From: Sagittula stellata E-37
Lineage (GTDB): Bacteria > Pseudomonadota > Alphaproteobacteria > Rhodobacterales > Rhodobacteraceae
DNA: 64,000 nt
Direction of reading: 5' to 3'
Assembly (NCBI RefSeq): GCF_039724765.1
Contig: NZ_CP155729.1
Coordinates: 3,977,501-4,041,500 of the forward strand
Below the pieces are notes generated by a model. It worked only from the letters and a program-made list of their open reading frames with translations. It had not been told where the DNA came from and searched no databases. How positions within the stretch are numbered: position 1 is the stretch's first letter; each line of letters begins with the position of its first letter. Below, one piece after another: positions 1-9,747 of the stretch. A program made the position numbers and the translations under genes.

Positions 1-514
1 TCATCCGTCCGTGTTCGACGTCCATGCGCTTGAACGGGTCGACCAGCACCGCGCCGCGCATCTGCGTCCCGCGCCCCTCCAGCGTCCCGAGCGCCCCGTC
101 CCAACCATCCGCCTCCCCCCGGTAGCGCCGGTCGAAGGGCACCACTTCCGGGTCGATCGACACCTGTGGAGAGATCGCCAGAATCCGGTCGATCCGAAGC
201 GCGCGGGCAAAGCGCAGGGCGCCGTAGCCACCCATCGAGAACCCCATCGCAGCCACCTCGTCATAGCGTTCGACAAAGCGCGACAGGGCCGCTTCAAGCG
301 CCTCGGTCTCGTCGTTGATGAACCAGTCGTTCTCGCGCGATTGGATGTGTAGATGCGCAAAGCTGCGGGTCACGAAGCCCATGACCGGGCGCGGCTCGTC
401 GAAGGAACCCGGCGCGCCGACGCGTTGACGGAAACTGACGAACAGCTTCTTCCTCCGAGGCCGAAAGACCGTCGCCCTCAGACGGCCCCCATCGAACACC
501 GGATGGGCCTTCAT
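1..514 (-). CDS. Alpha/beta hydrolase, C-terminus beyond window
   Basis: The first 171 residues are read from the ATG at 514 down to the window edge, and the remainder lies outside. The nucleophile elbow GFSMGGYGALRFA (near residue 90) has the G-x-S-x-G form of serine alpha/beta hydrolases and is followed by a strand of the type RILAISPQ. There is no signal peptide, so the protein is probably cytoplasmic. The start codon overlaps the meaB stop (ATGA), so the two are co-transcribed and translationally coupled. Substrate cannot be told; the catalytic Asp and His would be in the missing or C-terminal part. The N-terminus (MKAHPVFDGGRL) has no shorter alternative start that fits as well. Confidence 0.75.
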   Translation of the reverse strand, partial: MKAHPVFDGGRLRATVFRPRRKKLFVSFRQRVGAPGSFDEPRPVMGFVTRSFAHLHIQSRENDWFINDETEALEAALSRFVERYDEVAAMGFSMGGYGALRFARALRIDRILAISPQVSIDPEVVPFDRRYRGEADGWDGALGTLEGRGTQMRGAVLVDPFKRMDVEHGRM

Positions 515-1473
515 CGGTCCAGGTGGTCCTCCAGCATTTGCCGGGCGGCCAGACCCGGAGACAAGGTCCCCGCCGCGACCTGTGCCGCCAGGTCCGCCAT
601 AGCCTGCTTAGGCCCGGGGTCGCGCAGGCGTGCCAGCAGACCGTCGCGCACCTCCGCTTCGAACCAGAAACGCGCCTGCTCGGCGCGGCGTGCGTCGAAA
701 TGCCCGTTCTCTCGCCGCCAGTCCGCCAGTGCCGTCATCTCGTCCCAAGCGGCGTCCAGTCCGTTCCGTTCGATGGCAGAGACGGTCATTGCCTTGGGAA
801 AGCCCTGCGGGTCCTGCGGCCGTTTCCTGAGCAGACGCAGCGCCCCGGCGTAGTCGGCACAAGTCCTGACGGCCTGCCTTTTCAGGTCGCCATCCGCCTT
901 GTTGACCAGCAGGATGTCGGCCATCTCCATTATGCCGCGCTTCACGCCCTGCAATTCGTCTCCGCCCGCAGGGGCCAGCAACAGCAGGAAAAGGTCGCAC
1001 ATTTCGGCCACCATGGTTTCTGACTGGCCGACGCCGACCGTTTCGATCAGCACCACGTCGAACCCCGCCGCTTCGCAGAGGTCGATGGCTTCCCGCGTGC
1101 GGCGTGCGACGCCGCCCAGTTGGCTTTGCGCGGGCGACGGGCGGATGAATGCGTTGCGCTCGCGCGACAGCCGCTCCATCCGCGTCTTGTCGCCTAGAAT
1201 CGAGCCGCCCGAGCGCGCGGAAGACGGGTCCACCGCCAGAACCGCCACCTTCAGGCCCTTCTCGATCAGCATCATTCCGAAGGCTTCGATGAAGGTCGAT
1301 TTCCCGACACCGGGCGTGCCGGACAACCCAATTCGCAGCGCCTGCCGGTTGCATCCCGCAAGTTCGCCCAAAAGGTGAGACGTCGTTTCCCGATGCTCTT
1401 TACGGGAACTCTCGGCCATCGTGATCGCCTTCGCCAGGGCTCTGCGATCTCCGGCCAGCACAGAATCCTTCAT
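511..1473 (-). CDS. meaB: MeaB/ArgK-type GTPase, methylmalonyl-CoA mutase chaperone
   Basis: P-loop G3E-family GTPase that loads and protects the B12-dependent acyl-CoA mutase. Seen: Walker A GTPGVGKST, the Mg-site region VDPSSARSGGSILGDKTRM, the switch motif ETVGVGQSE, and the base-recognition motif NKAD. A C-terminal helical segment ends in RQMLEDHLDR, as in the family. The ATG at 1473 gives 320 residues, close to the 325-330 usual for MeaB. The reading frame is open to 1635, and a GTG at 1518 is the main alternative start. The mutase gene itself is not in this window. The stop overlaps the start of the downstream alpha/beta hydrolase. Confidence 0.9.
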   Translation of the reverse strand: MKDSVLAGDRRALAKAITMAESSRKEHRETTSHLLGELAGCNRQALRIGLSGTPGVGKSTFIEAFGMMLIEKGLKVAVLAVDPSSARSGGSILGDKTRMERLSRERNAFIRPSPAQSQLGGVARRTREAIDLCEAAGFDVVLIETVGVGQSETMVAEMCDLFLLLLAPAGGDELQGVKRGIMEMADILLVNKADGDLKRQAVRTCADYAGALRLLRKRPQDPQGFPKAMTVSAIERNGLDAAWDEMTALADWRRENGHFDARRAEQARFWFEAEVRDGLLARLRDPGPKQAMADLAAQVAAGTLSPGLAARQMLEDHLDR

Positions 1474-1717
1474 GCTCTTGAGTTCGGCGCCCTGCCCGGC
1501 CTCTGTCACCTTCGTCACCTGTCGTCGCCTTTCTTCTGTTGTCCGTGCCGCCAAACGGCGATCTTTCCGAGACGGGATGCCCGGGCCGACCACATGCGCC
1601 GCAAAGCAAGTCGGCCGGCCTTCTGCATCTCGCACCGACCTCTCGTCGGCGGCGCCATCGCCACTCCGTCATCCGGCTTTTCCGACGAAATAAACCGAAA
1701 CACCGCGCGGAGTGAAC

Positions 1718-1906
1718 ATGCCCGTTCCGCCCACCGTGAAAAAGCCGAATCGAATTGCAGACCGGGCCCGCATGGATCTGGCCCGCACGCCCGATTTCAC
1801 CGACACCGCTCTCCATGCCGGCTTCCACCGCAAAAACCAGTGGTTCCTCGGTGACACCGGCAACGACACCGCGCTGGAAAGCACCGATGCCGCCTCTCTT
1901 GCCTGA
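1718..1906 (+). CDS. Small hypothetical protein, 62 aa
   Basis: An open frame begins at ATG 1718 (GTG at 1712 is also possible) in the gap between meaB and hrpB. The product is basic at its N-terminus (PTVKKPNRIADRAR) and acidic near its end. It contains an aromatic stretch HRKNQWFLGD and has no membrane segment or signal. I recognise no family. Its composition looks protein-like rather than antisense, but the gene is short and nothing independent supports it. It ends 26 bases before hrpB and could be co-transcribed with it. Confidence 0.4.
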   Translation: MPVPPTVKKPNRIADRARMDLARTPDFTDTALHAGFHRKNQWFLGDTGNDTALESTDAASLA

Positions 1907-1932
1907 CCGGGCAGCGTGTGGATAAGGGGCAC

Positions 1933-4410
1933 ATGTCCCAGACCCTGCCCATCGACGACGCCCTGCCCGACCTGATCGCCGCCCTGCGCGCCCACGGACG
2001 GGCCGTGCTGCAGGCGCCGCCCGGTGCGGGCAAGACGACGCGGGTGCCGTTTGCCCTTCGCGATGCCGGGCTGACCGGTGGCCGAATCGTCATGCTCGAA
2101 CCCCGCCGCCTCGCTGCCCGTGCCGCCGCGCAAAGGCTGGCAGAGCAGTTGGGGGAACAGCCGGGACAGACCGTCGGTTACCGGATGCGCGGCGAAAGCG
2201 CGGTCTCGAAAGACACCCGGATCGAGGTCGTGACAGAAGGCATCCTGACGCGGATGATCCAATCCGATCCGGAACTTGGCGGCATCGGCGCGGTGCTCTT
2301 CGACGAATTCCACGAACGCTCGCTCAACGCGGATCTGGGCCTCGCCTTGTGCCTCGAGATCGCGGGAGCCTTGCGCGACGACCTGCTCCTGCTGGTGATG
2401 TCCGCCACGCTCGACGCCGCCCCTGTGGCCGAACTGATGAATGCGCCCGTCGTGACCTCCGAAGGCCGCGCATTCCCGGTCGAACCTATCTGGCGCGACA
2501 CCCCCGTGCCGAAACAGACCCGCTTCGACGCCGCAATGGCCGACCTGATCGTCAAGGCCCATACCGAGACCGAGGGCGGCATCCTCGCTTTCCTGCCTGG
2601 CGAGGGCGAGATCCGCCGCACGCAGGCACTTCTGAAAGACCGACTGCCCGCCGGCACACACGTCCGCCCCTTGTTCGGTGCCATGGACCTGAAGGACCAG
2701 CGCGCCGCGATCCGGCCGGAAACGGATGGACGCAAGCTGGTTCTCGCCACGTCCATCGCCGAAACGTCGCTGACCATCGAGGACATCCGCGTCGTCGTCG
2801 ACGGCGGCAAGGCGCGGCGGGCGCGCTTCGATCCCGGCTCGGGCATGTCGCGGCTGGTGACGGAGCGGGTGACCCGGGCAGAAGCCACACAGCGCGCCGG
2901 GCGCGCCGGGCGTGTCGCCCCGGGCACCGCCTACAAGCTTTGGACGAAGGGTGAGGAAGGGGCGCTAAGTCCCTTCCCACCAGCGGAAATCGAAGCCGCC
3001 GACCTGTCGTCTCTGGTGCTGGAGCTCGCGCTCTGGGGAGCAGAGGATCTGCCGTTCCTGACGCAACCGCCGCCCGGCGCCCTGTCGGAGGCGCGCGCGT
3101 TGCTCGAAATGCTGGGCGCCTTGGACTCTGAGGGCCGGATCAAGGCGCACGGACGACAGTTGTCCACATTTCCGCTGCATCCCCGGCTTGCCCATATGCT
3201 CCAAACCTGTGGTGCACAGGCAGCCGAATTGGCCGCACTCTTGTCGGATCGCGATCCACTCACAGGAGCATCCACAGACTTGTCCCTTCGGCTCGAGGCG
3301 CTGGCCGATCCGAAACGCTTTCAGGAGACCCGCGCCATCGGCCTGCGACGCCCCGCGCTCGACCGCATCCGACAGGAGGCGAAGCGCCTGATAAAGAGCA
3401 CGAGGATAAGTGCCAAACGGGCTGGCACATCAGGGAAATCCGACGATGTGGAAAGGCGTTGGTCGGCAGCCGAAATGGCCGCACTCGCTTATCCGGACCG
3501 CATCGGCCTCAGACGCAAGGGCGACGCGCCGCGTTTCCAGTTGTCGGGCGGAAAGGGCGCTGTGATGGACGAGGCCGATCCTTTGGCCGTCGAACGGCTG
3601 ATCGTGGTCACCGATACGGACGGAAACCCGCGCGAAGCGAAGATCCGTCAGGCCATCGCCATTTCCCTGTCGGAAGTGCGCGCGCTTTTTGCTGACGGCA
3701 TCGGCTGGGTCGACACCTGCGCATGGTCAAAACGTGAACGTCGCGTGATCGCCCGCCGCCAGGAACGGCTGGGTGCCATCGCGCTGGACGACCGCGTCTG
3801 GAAGGACGCCGCCACAGATGCGATATCCCGGGCGATGCTGGACGGCGTCCGGGACCTCGGCCTTTCACTATCCGGACCTGTCCACAGGTTCCTTGCCCGC
3901 GTGGCGCTGGCCCGCGAAGCCGGACACGATCTGCCGGACATGACGCCAGGGGCCTTGATGGAGAACCTCGAAGACTGGCTATTGCCGTACCTTGGGGGCG
4001 TGAAGACAGCGGACGACTGGAAACGGTTCGACCTGCTCCCCGCGCTGCGTGCACGGCTGGACTGGGGCCAGATGCAGGCTCTGGACAGCGCGGTGCCCGC
4101 GCATTTCATGACGCCCCTGGGACGGCAGATCCCCATCGACTACTCCGGCGATCACCCGGAAATCTCGCTCAGGCTGCAGGAGATGTTCGGCCAGACGACC
4201 CATCCGATGGTCGGGCGCACACCGTTGAAAGTCACGCTGCTGTCGCCGGCCCAACGCCCGGTGCAGACCACCATGGACCTGCCCGGCTTCTGGTCCGGCT
4301 CCTACGCCGACGTCCGAAAAGAGATGCGCGCGCGTTATCCCCGCCATCCCTGGCCGGAGGACCCCACGGAAGCCGACCCCACGCTGCGCGCCAAACCGCG
4401 CGGGACGTGA
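1933..4410 (+). CDS. hrpB: ATP-dependent helicase HrpB
   Basis: DEAH/RHA-type helicase of the HrpB family, 825 residues (family about 800-840). Motifs seen in order: Walker A PGAGKTT, the LEPRRLAARAAA motif Ia, DEFHER (motif II), MSATLD (motif III), TSIAETSLTIE (motif V) and QRAGRAGR (motif VI). The C-terminal HrpB-specific domain ends around PRHPWPEDPTEA. ATG 1933 is preferred over the upstream GTG at 1918 because AAGGGG lies just before it. In bacteria the exact RNA substrate of HrpB is poorly defined. It is followed by two small membrane-protein genes in the same direction. Confidence 0.95.
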   Translation: MSQTLPIDDALPDLIAALRAHGRAVLQAPPGAGKTTRVPFALRDAGLTGGRIVMLEPRRLAARAAAQRLAEQLGEQPGQTVGYRMRGESAVSKDTRIEVVTEGILTRMIQSDPELGGIGAVLFDEFHERSLNADLGLALCLEIAGALRDDLLLLVMSATLDAAPVAELMNAPVVTSEGRAFPVEPIWRDTPVPKQTRFDAAMADLIVKAHTETEGGILAFLPGEGEIRRTQALLKDRLPAGTHVRPLFGAMDLKDQRAAIRPETDGRKLVLATSIAETSLTIEDIRVVVDGGKARRARFDPGSGMSRLVTERVTRAEATQRAGRAGRVAPGTAYKLWTKGEEGALSPFPPAEIEAADLSSLVLELALWGAEDLPFLTQPPPGALSEARALLEMLGALDSEGRIKAHGRQLSTFPLHPRLAHMLQTCGAQAAELAALLSDRDPLTGASTDLSLRLEALADPKRFQETRAIGLRRPALDRIRQEAKRLIKSTRISAKRAGTSGKSDDVERRWSAAEMAALAYPDRIGLRRKGDAPRFQLSGGKGAVMDEADPLAVERLIVVTDTDGNPREAKIRQAIAISLSEVRALFADGIGWVDTCAWSKRERRVIARRQERLGAIALDDRVWKDAATDAISRAMLDGVRDLGLSLSGPVHRFLARVALAREAGHDLPDMTPGALMENLEDWLLPYLGGVKTADDWKRFDLLPALRARLDWGQMQALDSAVPAHFMTPLGRQIPIDYSGDHPEISLRLQEMFGQTTHPMVGRTPLKVTLLSPAQRPVQTTMDLPGFWSGSYADVRKEMRARYPRHPWPEDPTEADPTLRAKPRGT

Positions 4411-4497
4411 AAACGCCGCGCCGGTGTCACAAAGACTTTGGATAGCGTTAAACGCTGCATCGCCAAGTGCCTGTCGCAGATCGCGAAAGGACATGAC

Positions 4498-4716
4498 ATG
4501 TCGATGCAAGCCCCCGCACCGCCGGGATCGCACCCTGGGCCAGCGCTCCGCCGGTTCGCACCGGAGCCACACCTGCGCGCGGGGCACCAACTGCGCCCGG
4601 TGCATCGCACCCGGACCACCGACCTTGACCTGCTGATCGTCCGGGCGATGATCATCGTCTTCGTGGCGGTGGTCTGGCTGGTCGCGGTCGCTTGGGCAGC
4701 GGAGCAGTTGTACTGA
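4498..4716 (+). CDS. Small single-pass membrane protein, 72 aa
   Basis: ATG 4498 is preceded by a good ribosome site (GAAAGGA, spacing 6). The N-terminal 40 residues are proline- and histidine-rich and polar (PAPPGSHPGPALRR). A single hydrophobic helix, LLIVRAMIIVFVAVVWLVAV, then runs nearly to the C-terminus. The likely topology is N-in with a C-terminal anchor. No family is recognised. It stands alone between hrpB and the next small membrane gene. Confidence 0.6.
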   Translation: MSMQAPAPPGSHPGPALRRFAPEPHLRAGHQLRPVHRTRTTDLDLLIVRAMIIVFVAVVWLVAVAWAAEQLY

Positions 4717-4813
4717 CGGACCTGATACGCCGCCGTGGCAGGAAGGACACTCAGGGAAAATTAACCACGGCAGAGTAACGTCCTGGCAACGAACACAGAG
4801 TGACGAGACTGCC

Positions 4814-5008
4814 TTGACCGATTCCGCGCCCGATCCAGCCGATGTGCCACGCCGCATCAGCGCCACCGCCCCCTTCGTCGCCTATCGTGGACCACGAAAG
4901 TGGGAGGACCGGCACCCGGCGCAGCCGCTGATCTGGGCGCTGGTCTGGACAATCGTCCCCGCCTTCTGGGTCGGCAGCATCTACTGGCTGGCGCAGGCGC
5001 TTTTCTGA
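4814..5008 (+). CDS. Small membrane protein, 64 aa
   Basis: The TTG start at 4814 gives a product with a polar N-terminal half (DSAPDPADVPRRISATAPFVAYRGPRKWED). One hydrophobic segment follows, LIWALVWTIVPAFWVGSIYW, ending four residues before the stop. No family is recognised. The gene converges on argF, and a perfect hairpin lies 4 bases after its stop, which supports it being a real transcription unit. Start choice is uncertain because no strong ribosome site precedes it. Confidence 0.55.
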   Translation: MTDSAPDPADVPRRISATAPFVAYRGPRKWEDRHPAQPLIWALVWTIVPAFWVGSIYWLAQALF

Positions 5009-5011
5009 GGC

Positions 5012-5032
5012 AGGGTGCAGAATCTGCACCCT
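5012..5032. terminator. Perfect 10-bp hairpin between convergent genes
   Basis: AGGGTGCAGA and its exact reverse complement TCTGCACCCT are separated by one base. The hairpin lies between the stop of the small membrane gene and the end of argF, which are convergent. There is no T-run, so it is only a possible bidirectional terminator or a repeat-type palindrome. Confidence 0.45.
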
Positions 5033-5056
5033 ACGGCACGTTTCGCAGGCGGCGGA

Positions 5057-5983
5057 TCAGCTTTCCACGCACCAGCGCATGATCGCTTTCTGGGCATGCA
5101 GGCGGTTCTCCGCCTCGTCCCAGATGACCGAATGCGGGCCGTCCATGATCTCGGAGGTGACCTCTTCCTCGCGGTGCGCCGGCAGGCAGTGCATGAAGAG
5201 CGCGTCCTCCTTGGCCTGCGCCATGAGTGCCGCGTTCACCTGATAGGGCCGGAGCATGTTGTGCCGCCGCTCGCGCGCGCTTTGCGCGTCGTGCATCGAC
5301 ACCCATGTATCCGCGACCACAAGGTCGGCGCCCTCCACCGCCTTTGCCGGGTCACGCTCGATGGTGACCTTGCTGCCCTGCTGGCGCGCCCAGCCGACGA
5401 ATTCCGGCTCCGGATCGAGTTGCACGGGTCCCGAGAAGGTCAGGTCGAAGCCGAACTGGCCCGCGGCATGCAGAAAGGAGGCGCAAACGTTGTTGCCATC
5501 GCCGCACCAGACCACCTTCTTGCCGGCGATGGGGCCGCGATGCTCTTCGAAGGTCATCACGTCGGCCATGATCTGGCAGGGATGGGTGCGGTCGGTCAGC
5601 CCGTTGATGACGGGGACCGAGGCGTATTCCGCCATCTCTTCCAGCACGGATTCGTCGAAGGTCCGGATCATGATCATGTCGACATAGCGCGACATGACAC
5701 GGGCCGTGTCGGCGATGGTTTCGCCGTGGCCGAGCTGCATGTCCGAGCCCGAGAGCACCATGGTCTGCCCGCCCATCTGCCGCACGCCCACGTCGAAGGA
5801 GGTGCGCGTCCGGGTCGAGGGCTTTTCGAAGATCAGCGCCACCATGCGGTTCTTGAGCGGCAGCTCGTCGTCGGGTTCGACCTTGGGCTTGCCCTTGCGC
5901 GCGTCCTTCACGGCCCGGGCGTTGTCGATGATGCCCCTGAGGGCGGTCTTGTCGGTCTTGTGGATATCGAGGAAGTGGTTCAT
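5057..5983 (-). CDS. argF: Ornithine carbamoyltransferase
   Basis: Catalyses carbamoyl phosphate + L-ornithine to L-citrulline in arginine synthesis; cytosolic, 308 residues (family 300-340). The carbamoyl-phosphate loop STRTRTSF is at about residue 56. HPCQIMAD follows in the middle, and the ornithine-binding signature MHCLPAHR lies near the C-terminus. It is downstream of argD on the same strand with 76 bases between, so the two form an argD-argF operon, as is common in Rhodobacterales. The gap holds a palindromic repeat rather than a promoter that I can recognise. Confidence 0.96.
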   Translation of the reverse strand: MNHFLDIHKTDKTALRGIIDNARAVKDARKGKPKVEPDDELPLKNRMVALIFEKPSTRTRTSFDVGVRQMGGQTMVLSGSDMQLGHGETIADTARVMSRYVDMIMIRTFDESVLEEMAEYASVPVINGLTDRTHPCQIMADVMTFEEHRGPIAGKKVVWCGDGNNVCASFLHAAGQFGFDLTFSGPVQLDPEPEFVGWARQQGSKVTIERDPAKAVEGADLVVADTWVSMHDAQSARERRHNMLRPYQVNAALMAQAKEDALFMHCLPAHREEEVTSEIMDGPHSVIWDEAENRLHAQKAIMRWCVES

Positions 5984-6012
5984 CGGTCGGGTTCTTTGCG
6001 CTTGCGGAGGAA

Positions 6013-6058
6013 CCGGGGCTCTGCCCCGGACCCCGAGGGTATTGTTGCCAAGATGAAG
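6013..6058. repeat. Intergenic palindromic element in the argD-argF gap
   Basis: A 7-bp stem (CCGGGGC/GCCCCGG, loop TCT) is followed by ACCCCGAGGGTATT and then GCCAAGATGAAG. From memory, this arrangement (GC-rich stem, then GAGGTATTT, then an AAGATGAAG-like end) recurs between genes in Rhodobacteraceae genomes. A weakly similar tail (GAGTATTTGGAAAGCAGAGAAA) occurs at about 36605 just before livM. It may act as a processing or termination signal within operons. Confidence 0.5.
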
Positions 6059-6059
6059 A

Positions 6060-7241
6060 TCAGGCGGCTTCGACAGCGGTTGCGGCCTTGTCGAGGCGGG
6101 CGAGCGCCTCGGCGATTTCCGCCTCTGTGATGTTGAGCGGCGGCAGAAGGCGCACGACGTTGTCGGCGGCGGGGACAGTGATGACCTCGGCGGCGTAGCC
6201 TGCCTTGACCACGTCGGCGGCAGCGGCTTTGGGCGTGCACTTGAGACCCAGCATCAGACCCATGCCGCGCACCTCCTCGAAGGTGTCGGGATGCGCGGCG
6301 ACGAGGCCTTCGAGCTTCTGGCGGAGGAGGCCCGCGCTTGCGTTCACGCTGTCGAGGAAGGCCGGATCGGAGATGCGGTCGATCACCGCCTTGCCCACGG
6401 CGCAGCCCAGCGGGTTGCCGCCGTATGTGGAACCGTGGGTGCCCGCGACCATGCCGCTGGCCGCCTCTTCGGTGGCCAGCACCGCGCCCAGCGGGAAGCC
6501 GCCGCCAATGCCTTTCGCGACCATCATGATGTCCGGGGTCACGCCCGCCCATTCATGCGCGAACAGCCGCCCGGTCCGGCCGACGCCGCACTGCACCTCG
6601 TCGAGGATCAGCAGGATGCCCTTTTCATCGCAGAGCTTGCGCAGGCCCTTCAGGCACTGGTCGGGCAGCGGGCGGATGCCGCCTTCGCCCTGCACCGGTT
6701 CGATCAGAATCGCGGCGGTCCTGTCGGTGATGGCCTCGTTCAGCGCGTCGTGGTCGCCCCAGTCGAGGTGCACGAAGCCGTCGAGCACCGGGCCGAAACC
6801 CTTGACCATCTTCTCGGACCCGGAGGCCGCGATGGCTGCAGAGGACCGGCCATGGAAGCAGCCGGAGAAGGTCAGGATCTCGATCTTCTCCTTCTCGCCC
6901 TTCTCGTACCAGTACTTGCGAGCCATCTTGACCGCCAGTTCGCAGGCCTCCGTACCCGAGTTGGTGAAGAACACCGTGTCGGCGAAGGTGACTTCGACCA
7001 GCTTGCCGGCCAGCGCCTGCTGTTGCGGGATCTCGTAGAGGTTCGACACGTGCCAGAGCTTGGACGCCTGTTCGGTCAGCGCGGCTGTGAGATCGGGGTT
7101 CGCATGGCCCAGGGCGTTCACCGCGATGCCGCTGCCGAGATCGAGGAATCGGCGCCCGTCCTCCTCGATCAGCCAAGCGCCCTCGCCCTTCACGAAGTGC
7201 AGGGGCGCGCGGTTGTAGGTCGGCAGAACGGAAGGGATCAT
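6060..7241 (-). CDS. argD: Acetylornithine aminotransferase
   Basis: PLP-dependent class III aminotransferase that converts N-acetylglutamate semialdehyde to N-acetylornithine; 393 residues, full length. Seen: the N-terminal [14 protein letters not shown], the phosphate-binding SGTEACELA, the cofactor Asp in [14 protein letters not shown], and the PLP lysine in [15 protein letters not shown]. It is the first gene of the pair with argF. In this group the enzyme may also serve as succinyldiaminopimelate aminotransferase in lysine synthesis, which sequence alone does not decide. Confidence 0.93.
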   Translation of the reverse strand: MIPSVLPTYNRAPLHFVKGEGAWLIEEDGRRFLDLGSGIAVNALGHANPDLTAALTEQASKLWHVSNLYEIPQQQALAGKLVEVTFADTVFFTNSGTEACELAVKMARKYWYEKGEKEKIEILTFSGCFHGRSSAAIAASGSEKMVKGFGPVLDGFVHLDWGDHDALNEAITDRTAAILIEPVQGEGGIRPLPDQCLKGLRKLCDEKGILLILDEVQCGVGRTGRLFAHEWAGVTPDIMMVAKGIGGGFPLGAVLATEEAASGMVAGTHGSTYGGNPLGCAVGKAVIDRISDPAFLDSVNASAGLLRQKLEGLVAAHPDTFEEVRGMGLMLGLKCTPKAAAADVVKAGYAAEVITVPAADNVVRLLPPLNITEAEIAEALARLDKAATAVEAA

Positions 7242-7457
7242 GGCTCATGTCCTCTGGGAAATAGAGGTCCGATTGGTGGCAAGCCCTCGGGCTTTAGTCA
7301 AGTCGGACCGGTTCTGGGGAAAGTGACGCAGGATGACAGGCGCGCCGGACAGGCACGCAGGGAGAGCTCAGGCTCGTCGGATCATCGCAGTTTGCATCAT
7401 GGCGCGTCTTTGACCGGTTCCGGGGCGGAAAGCAAGCGGTTTGCAAGGACCGCGTCT

Positions 7458-8594
7458 TCAAAGCGCAGCGAAACCGGCGACGGCGCGCAGAAAGATGTCG
7501 GCACCGGCCCCGATCAGGGCATCGTGGAAGTCGTAGTCCGGGGCGTGCAGCGGCGGACAGGTTTCGCCCGCCCCGAGGAAGAACATCGCCGCCGGCATGT
7601 TCGCGCCGAAGCGGCCGAAGTCCTCGGAAGCACGCATCGGCATGCCCTCGGACACGCGCCTGCAGCCCCGGGTGGCACGCTCCAGCACGGCGACGGCCTC
7701 GGGGGCGTTCACGCAATGGCCGAAGGCCTCGTGCACCGCGATCTCCGCCGTCAGTCCGGTGGCGGCTTTTGCGACTTGCGCGCGGGCCTCATCCTCGAGC
7801 GCGGCCATGCGGTCGTCGAGGAGGGTACGCAGGGTGACCATGATCTCGGCCTCACCCGGTGCCACGCCGAAGGCCGGGACGCCCAACCGGGCATGGGTCA
7901 CGGTCGCCAGCCGGAAATCCGGGTGTTCGGTCGGCAGATCGCGGGTCAGCGCGCCGAAGTCGGCGATCAGCCGGGCCAGAGCCAGGCCGGGAGACACCCC
8001 CTTCTCCGGCTCGGATGCGTGCGCCGTGCGCCCCGAAAGCCTTACGCGCAGCCCGCGCGAGGCACAGTTGACCGGCCCCTCCTTCAGTGCAACCGCGCCC
8101 AATGGCAGGCCGGGCATGTTGTGCAGGGAAATGGCCATGTCCGCGCCGAGCGTGCCGAAGCGGTGGTCCCCGATCACCGCGCGGGCGCCCTGCCCTGTCT
8201 CTTCGGCGGGCTGAAAGAGCAGGATCACGCGGGTGTCGGGCGGCTGCCGCGACAGGACGCGGGCCACGGCGTAGAGCGTCGCCATATGCCCGTCGTGACC
8301 GCATAGATGCGCCACGCCCGCGCGTTCGGATCGCCACGCGGGGTGTCCGGTCTCGACAATGGGCAGTGCGTCAAGCTCGCAACGGATCAAGAGGCCCCGG
8401 TCGCCCGTGCCGAAGGTCGCGGCAACGCCGGTGCCGCCAAGGCCAGTGATCAACGTGGCGGGGTTCAGGGCCGTGAGATGTCGGACGATGATCGCGGCGG
8501 TGGCGTCCTCCTCGCCCGAGAGATCGGGGGCGCGGTGCAGGTTGTGCCGCAGGTGCCGCGCGGCGGCGATGTCCTCTTCCGTGACGCCTGTCAT
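7458..8594 (-). CDS. M20 family amidohydrolase (hippurate-hydrolase type)
   Basis: Metal-dependent amidohydrolase of the M20D group (amidohydrolases of N-acyl amino acids), 378 residues. Seen: RCELDALPI (metal Asp), HLCGHDGHMA (metal Cys/His cluster), FQPAEETGQGA (catalytic Glu), SLHNMPGLP (metal His), and the lid-domain RTAHASEPEKG. ATG 8594 is chosen over the longer open frame to 8939, because homology-type sequence starts at HLRHNLHRAPDLSGEE and GGGGAG precedes the ATG. Substrate unknown. The 216-base gap to argD suggests a separate unit. Confidence 0.88.
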   Translation of the reverse strand: MTGVTEEDIAAARHLRHNLHRAPDLSGEEDATAAIIVRHLTALNPATLITGLGGTGVAATFGTGDRGLLIRCELDALPIVETGHPAWRSERAGVAHLCGHDGHMATLYAVARVLSRQPPDTRVILLFQPAEETGQGARAVIGDHRFGTLGADMAISLHNMPGLPLGAVALKEGPVNCASRGLRVRLSGRTAHASEPEKGVSPGLALARLIADFGALTRDLPTEHPDFRLATVTHARLGVPAFGVAPGEAEIMVTLRTLLDDRMAALEDEARAQVAKAATGLTAEIAVHEAFGHCVNAPEAVAVLERATRGCRRVSEGMPMRASEDFGRFGANMPAAMFFLGAGETCPPLHAPDYDFHDALIGAGADIFLRAVAGFAAL

Positions 8595-8863
8595 GGCTGT
8601 TCTCCCCGATGCCCTGTTGTGCGTCATCCCATCACGGCGGGCGCGCGGGTGCAATAACTGCAGCCTTTGGCGCGCTTGCGGCATAACCCGCCCCGGAACC
8701 GGATCAGCGCCGGTCAGGCGGCGCTCCCCAGCCCGGCCGACAGCGCCAGCGGATGCAGCAGGAAAAGGACGTGCAATTGGCCAGGCCTCCGAGACCTGCA
8801 CGGCAGGCTGGGCAGACGTGTTTGACAGGCGGTCGATCCACGCACTCTCCGCAGGTGGCGCGA
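8595..8863. other. Gap without a convincing gene
   Basis: About 270 bases lie between truA and the amidohydrolase, both on the minus strand. Several short minus-strand frames are open, including one with C-x-x-C pairs (8704-8898). That one overlaps truA in a different frame, and I could not support any of them. The stretch probably holds the amidohydrolase promoter. Confidence 0.4.
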
Positions 8864-9634
8864 TCACCCCCCGAACGGGTCCTCCGGATAACCGACACCC
8901 GTCAGGTACAACCCCTGCGGCGGGCAGACCGGCCCGCAAGCCGCACGGTCGCGCGCCTCCAGAGCCGCGCCCACACGGTCCGGCGCCCAGGCCCCGGCAC
9001 CGACCCGTTCCAGCGTGCCGACGAAAGAGCGCACCTGATTATGCAGGAAAGACCGCGCGCGCAACGAGAACCACACCTCTGGCCCTGCGGGGCCGTCGAC
9101 CGCCTTGATCTCCAGCGAATCAAGCGTCTTCACCGGCGATTTCGCCTGGCACATCACCGACCGGAAGGTGGTGAAATCGTGCCGTCCCACAAGGTGGGCC
9201 GCGCCTTCGCGCATCGCCGTCACGTCGAGCGGGTGCATGACCCGCCAGACCTGCCCCTCTTCCAGCGTGGCGGGCGCGCGGCGCATCAGGATACGGAACA
9301 GGTAGCGCCGCTCCACCGCCGAGAACCGCGCGTGCCAGTCGTCGGCCACCCGCGCGCAGGCCCGGATCGCCACCGGTGCGGGTTTGAGGTGGAAGTTCAA
9401 CGCCTCCGACAACCGGAACGGATCCCAGTCCTTTGCCATGTCGCATTGCGCCACCTGCCCGCGCGCATGCACGCCGGCATCGGTGCGCCCAGCCCCCGCG
9501 ATGGTGAAAGGGCCGGGCTCCAGCCGCGCCAGCGCGTCCTCGATGGCCTGCTGCACCGAAGGCTGCGCCGCCTGGCGCTGCCAGCCCGAAAACGGGCGGC
9601 CATCATATTCCACGAGCAATGCGTATCTTGGCAT
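8864..9634 (-). CDS. truA: tRNA pseudouridine synthase A
   Basis: Converts U38-U40 of tRNA anticodon arms to pseudouridine; 256 residues, normal length. The N-terminal [12 protein letters not shown] motif is followed by the catalytic [13 protein letters not shown] (Asp within RTDAG). The late motifs [15 protein letters not shown] and [13 protein letters not shown] are also present. It is divergent from the ycjX-like gene, with 113 bases between the starts. There is no partner such as fmt or def next to it in this window. Confidence 0.96.
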   Translation of the reverse strand: MPRYALLVEYDGRPFSGWQRQAAQPSVQQAIEDALARLEPGPFTIAGAGRTDAGVHARGQVAQCDMAKDWDPFRLSEALNFHLKPAPVAIRACARVADDWHARFSAVERRYLFRILMRRAPATLEEGQVWRVMHPLDVTAMREGAAHLVGRHDFTTFRSVMCQAKSPVKTLDSLEIKAVDGPAGPEVWFSLRARSFLHNQVRSFVGTLERVGAGAWAPDRVGAALEARDRAACGPVCPPQGLYLTGVGYPEDPFGG

Positions 9635-9747
9635 GTGCGCCGCTTAGCGCGCCCCGGGCGTGGCGTCTACACCCGGGCGACCGGCAAGGCACTGGCGGCG
9701 GGCGCCTCTGCACCCTAAGTTCAGAGCGAACAACTGCAAAGGCTCCC

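Noticed and set aside
1..360. The 119-codon open frame at the window start
   Set aside because: It is a shadow frame. The correct frame on the same strand gives the alpha/beta hydrolase with GFSMGG.
6291..8306. A 671-codon plus-strand open frame opposite argD and the amidohydrolase
   Set aside because: Shadow of two well-supported minus-strand genes; no motif.
8704..8898. 64-codon minus-strand frame with two C-x-x-C pairs
   Set aside because: It overlaps the truA C-terminus in another frame and has no start signal; the pairs are probably chance.
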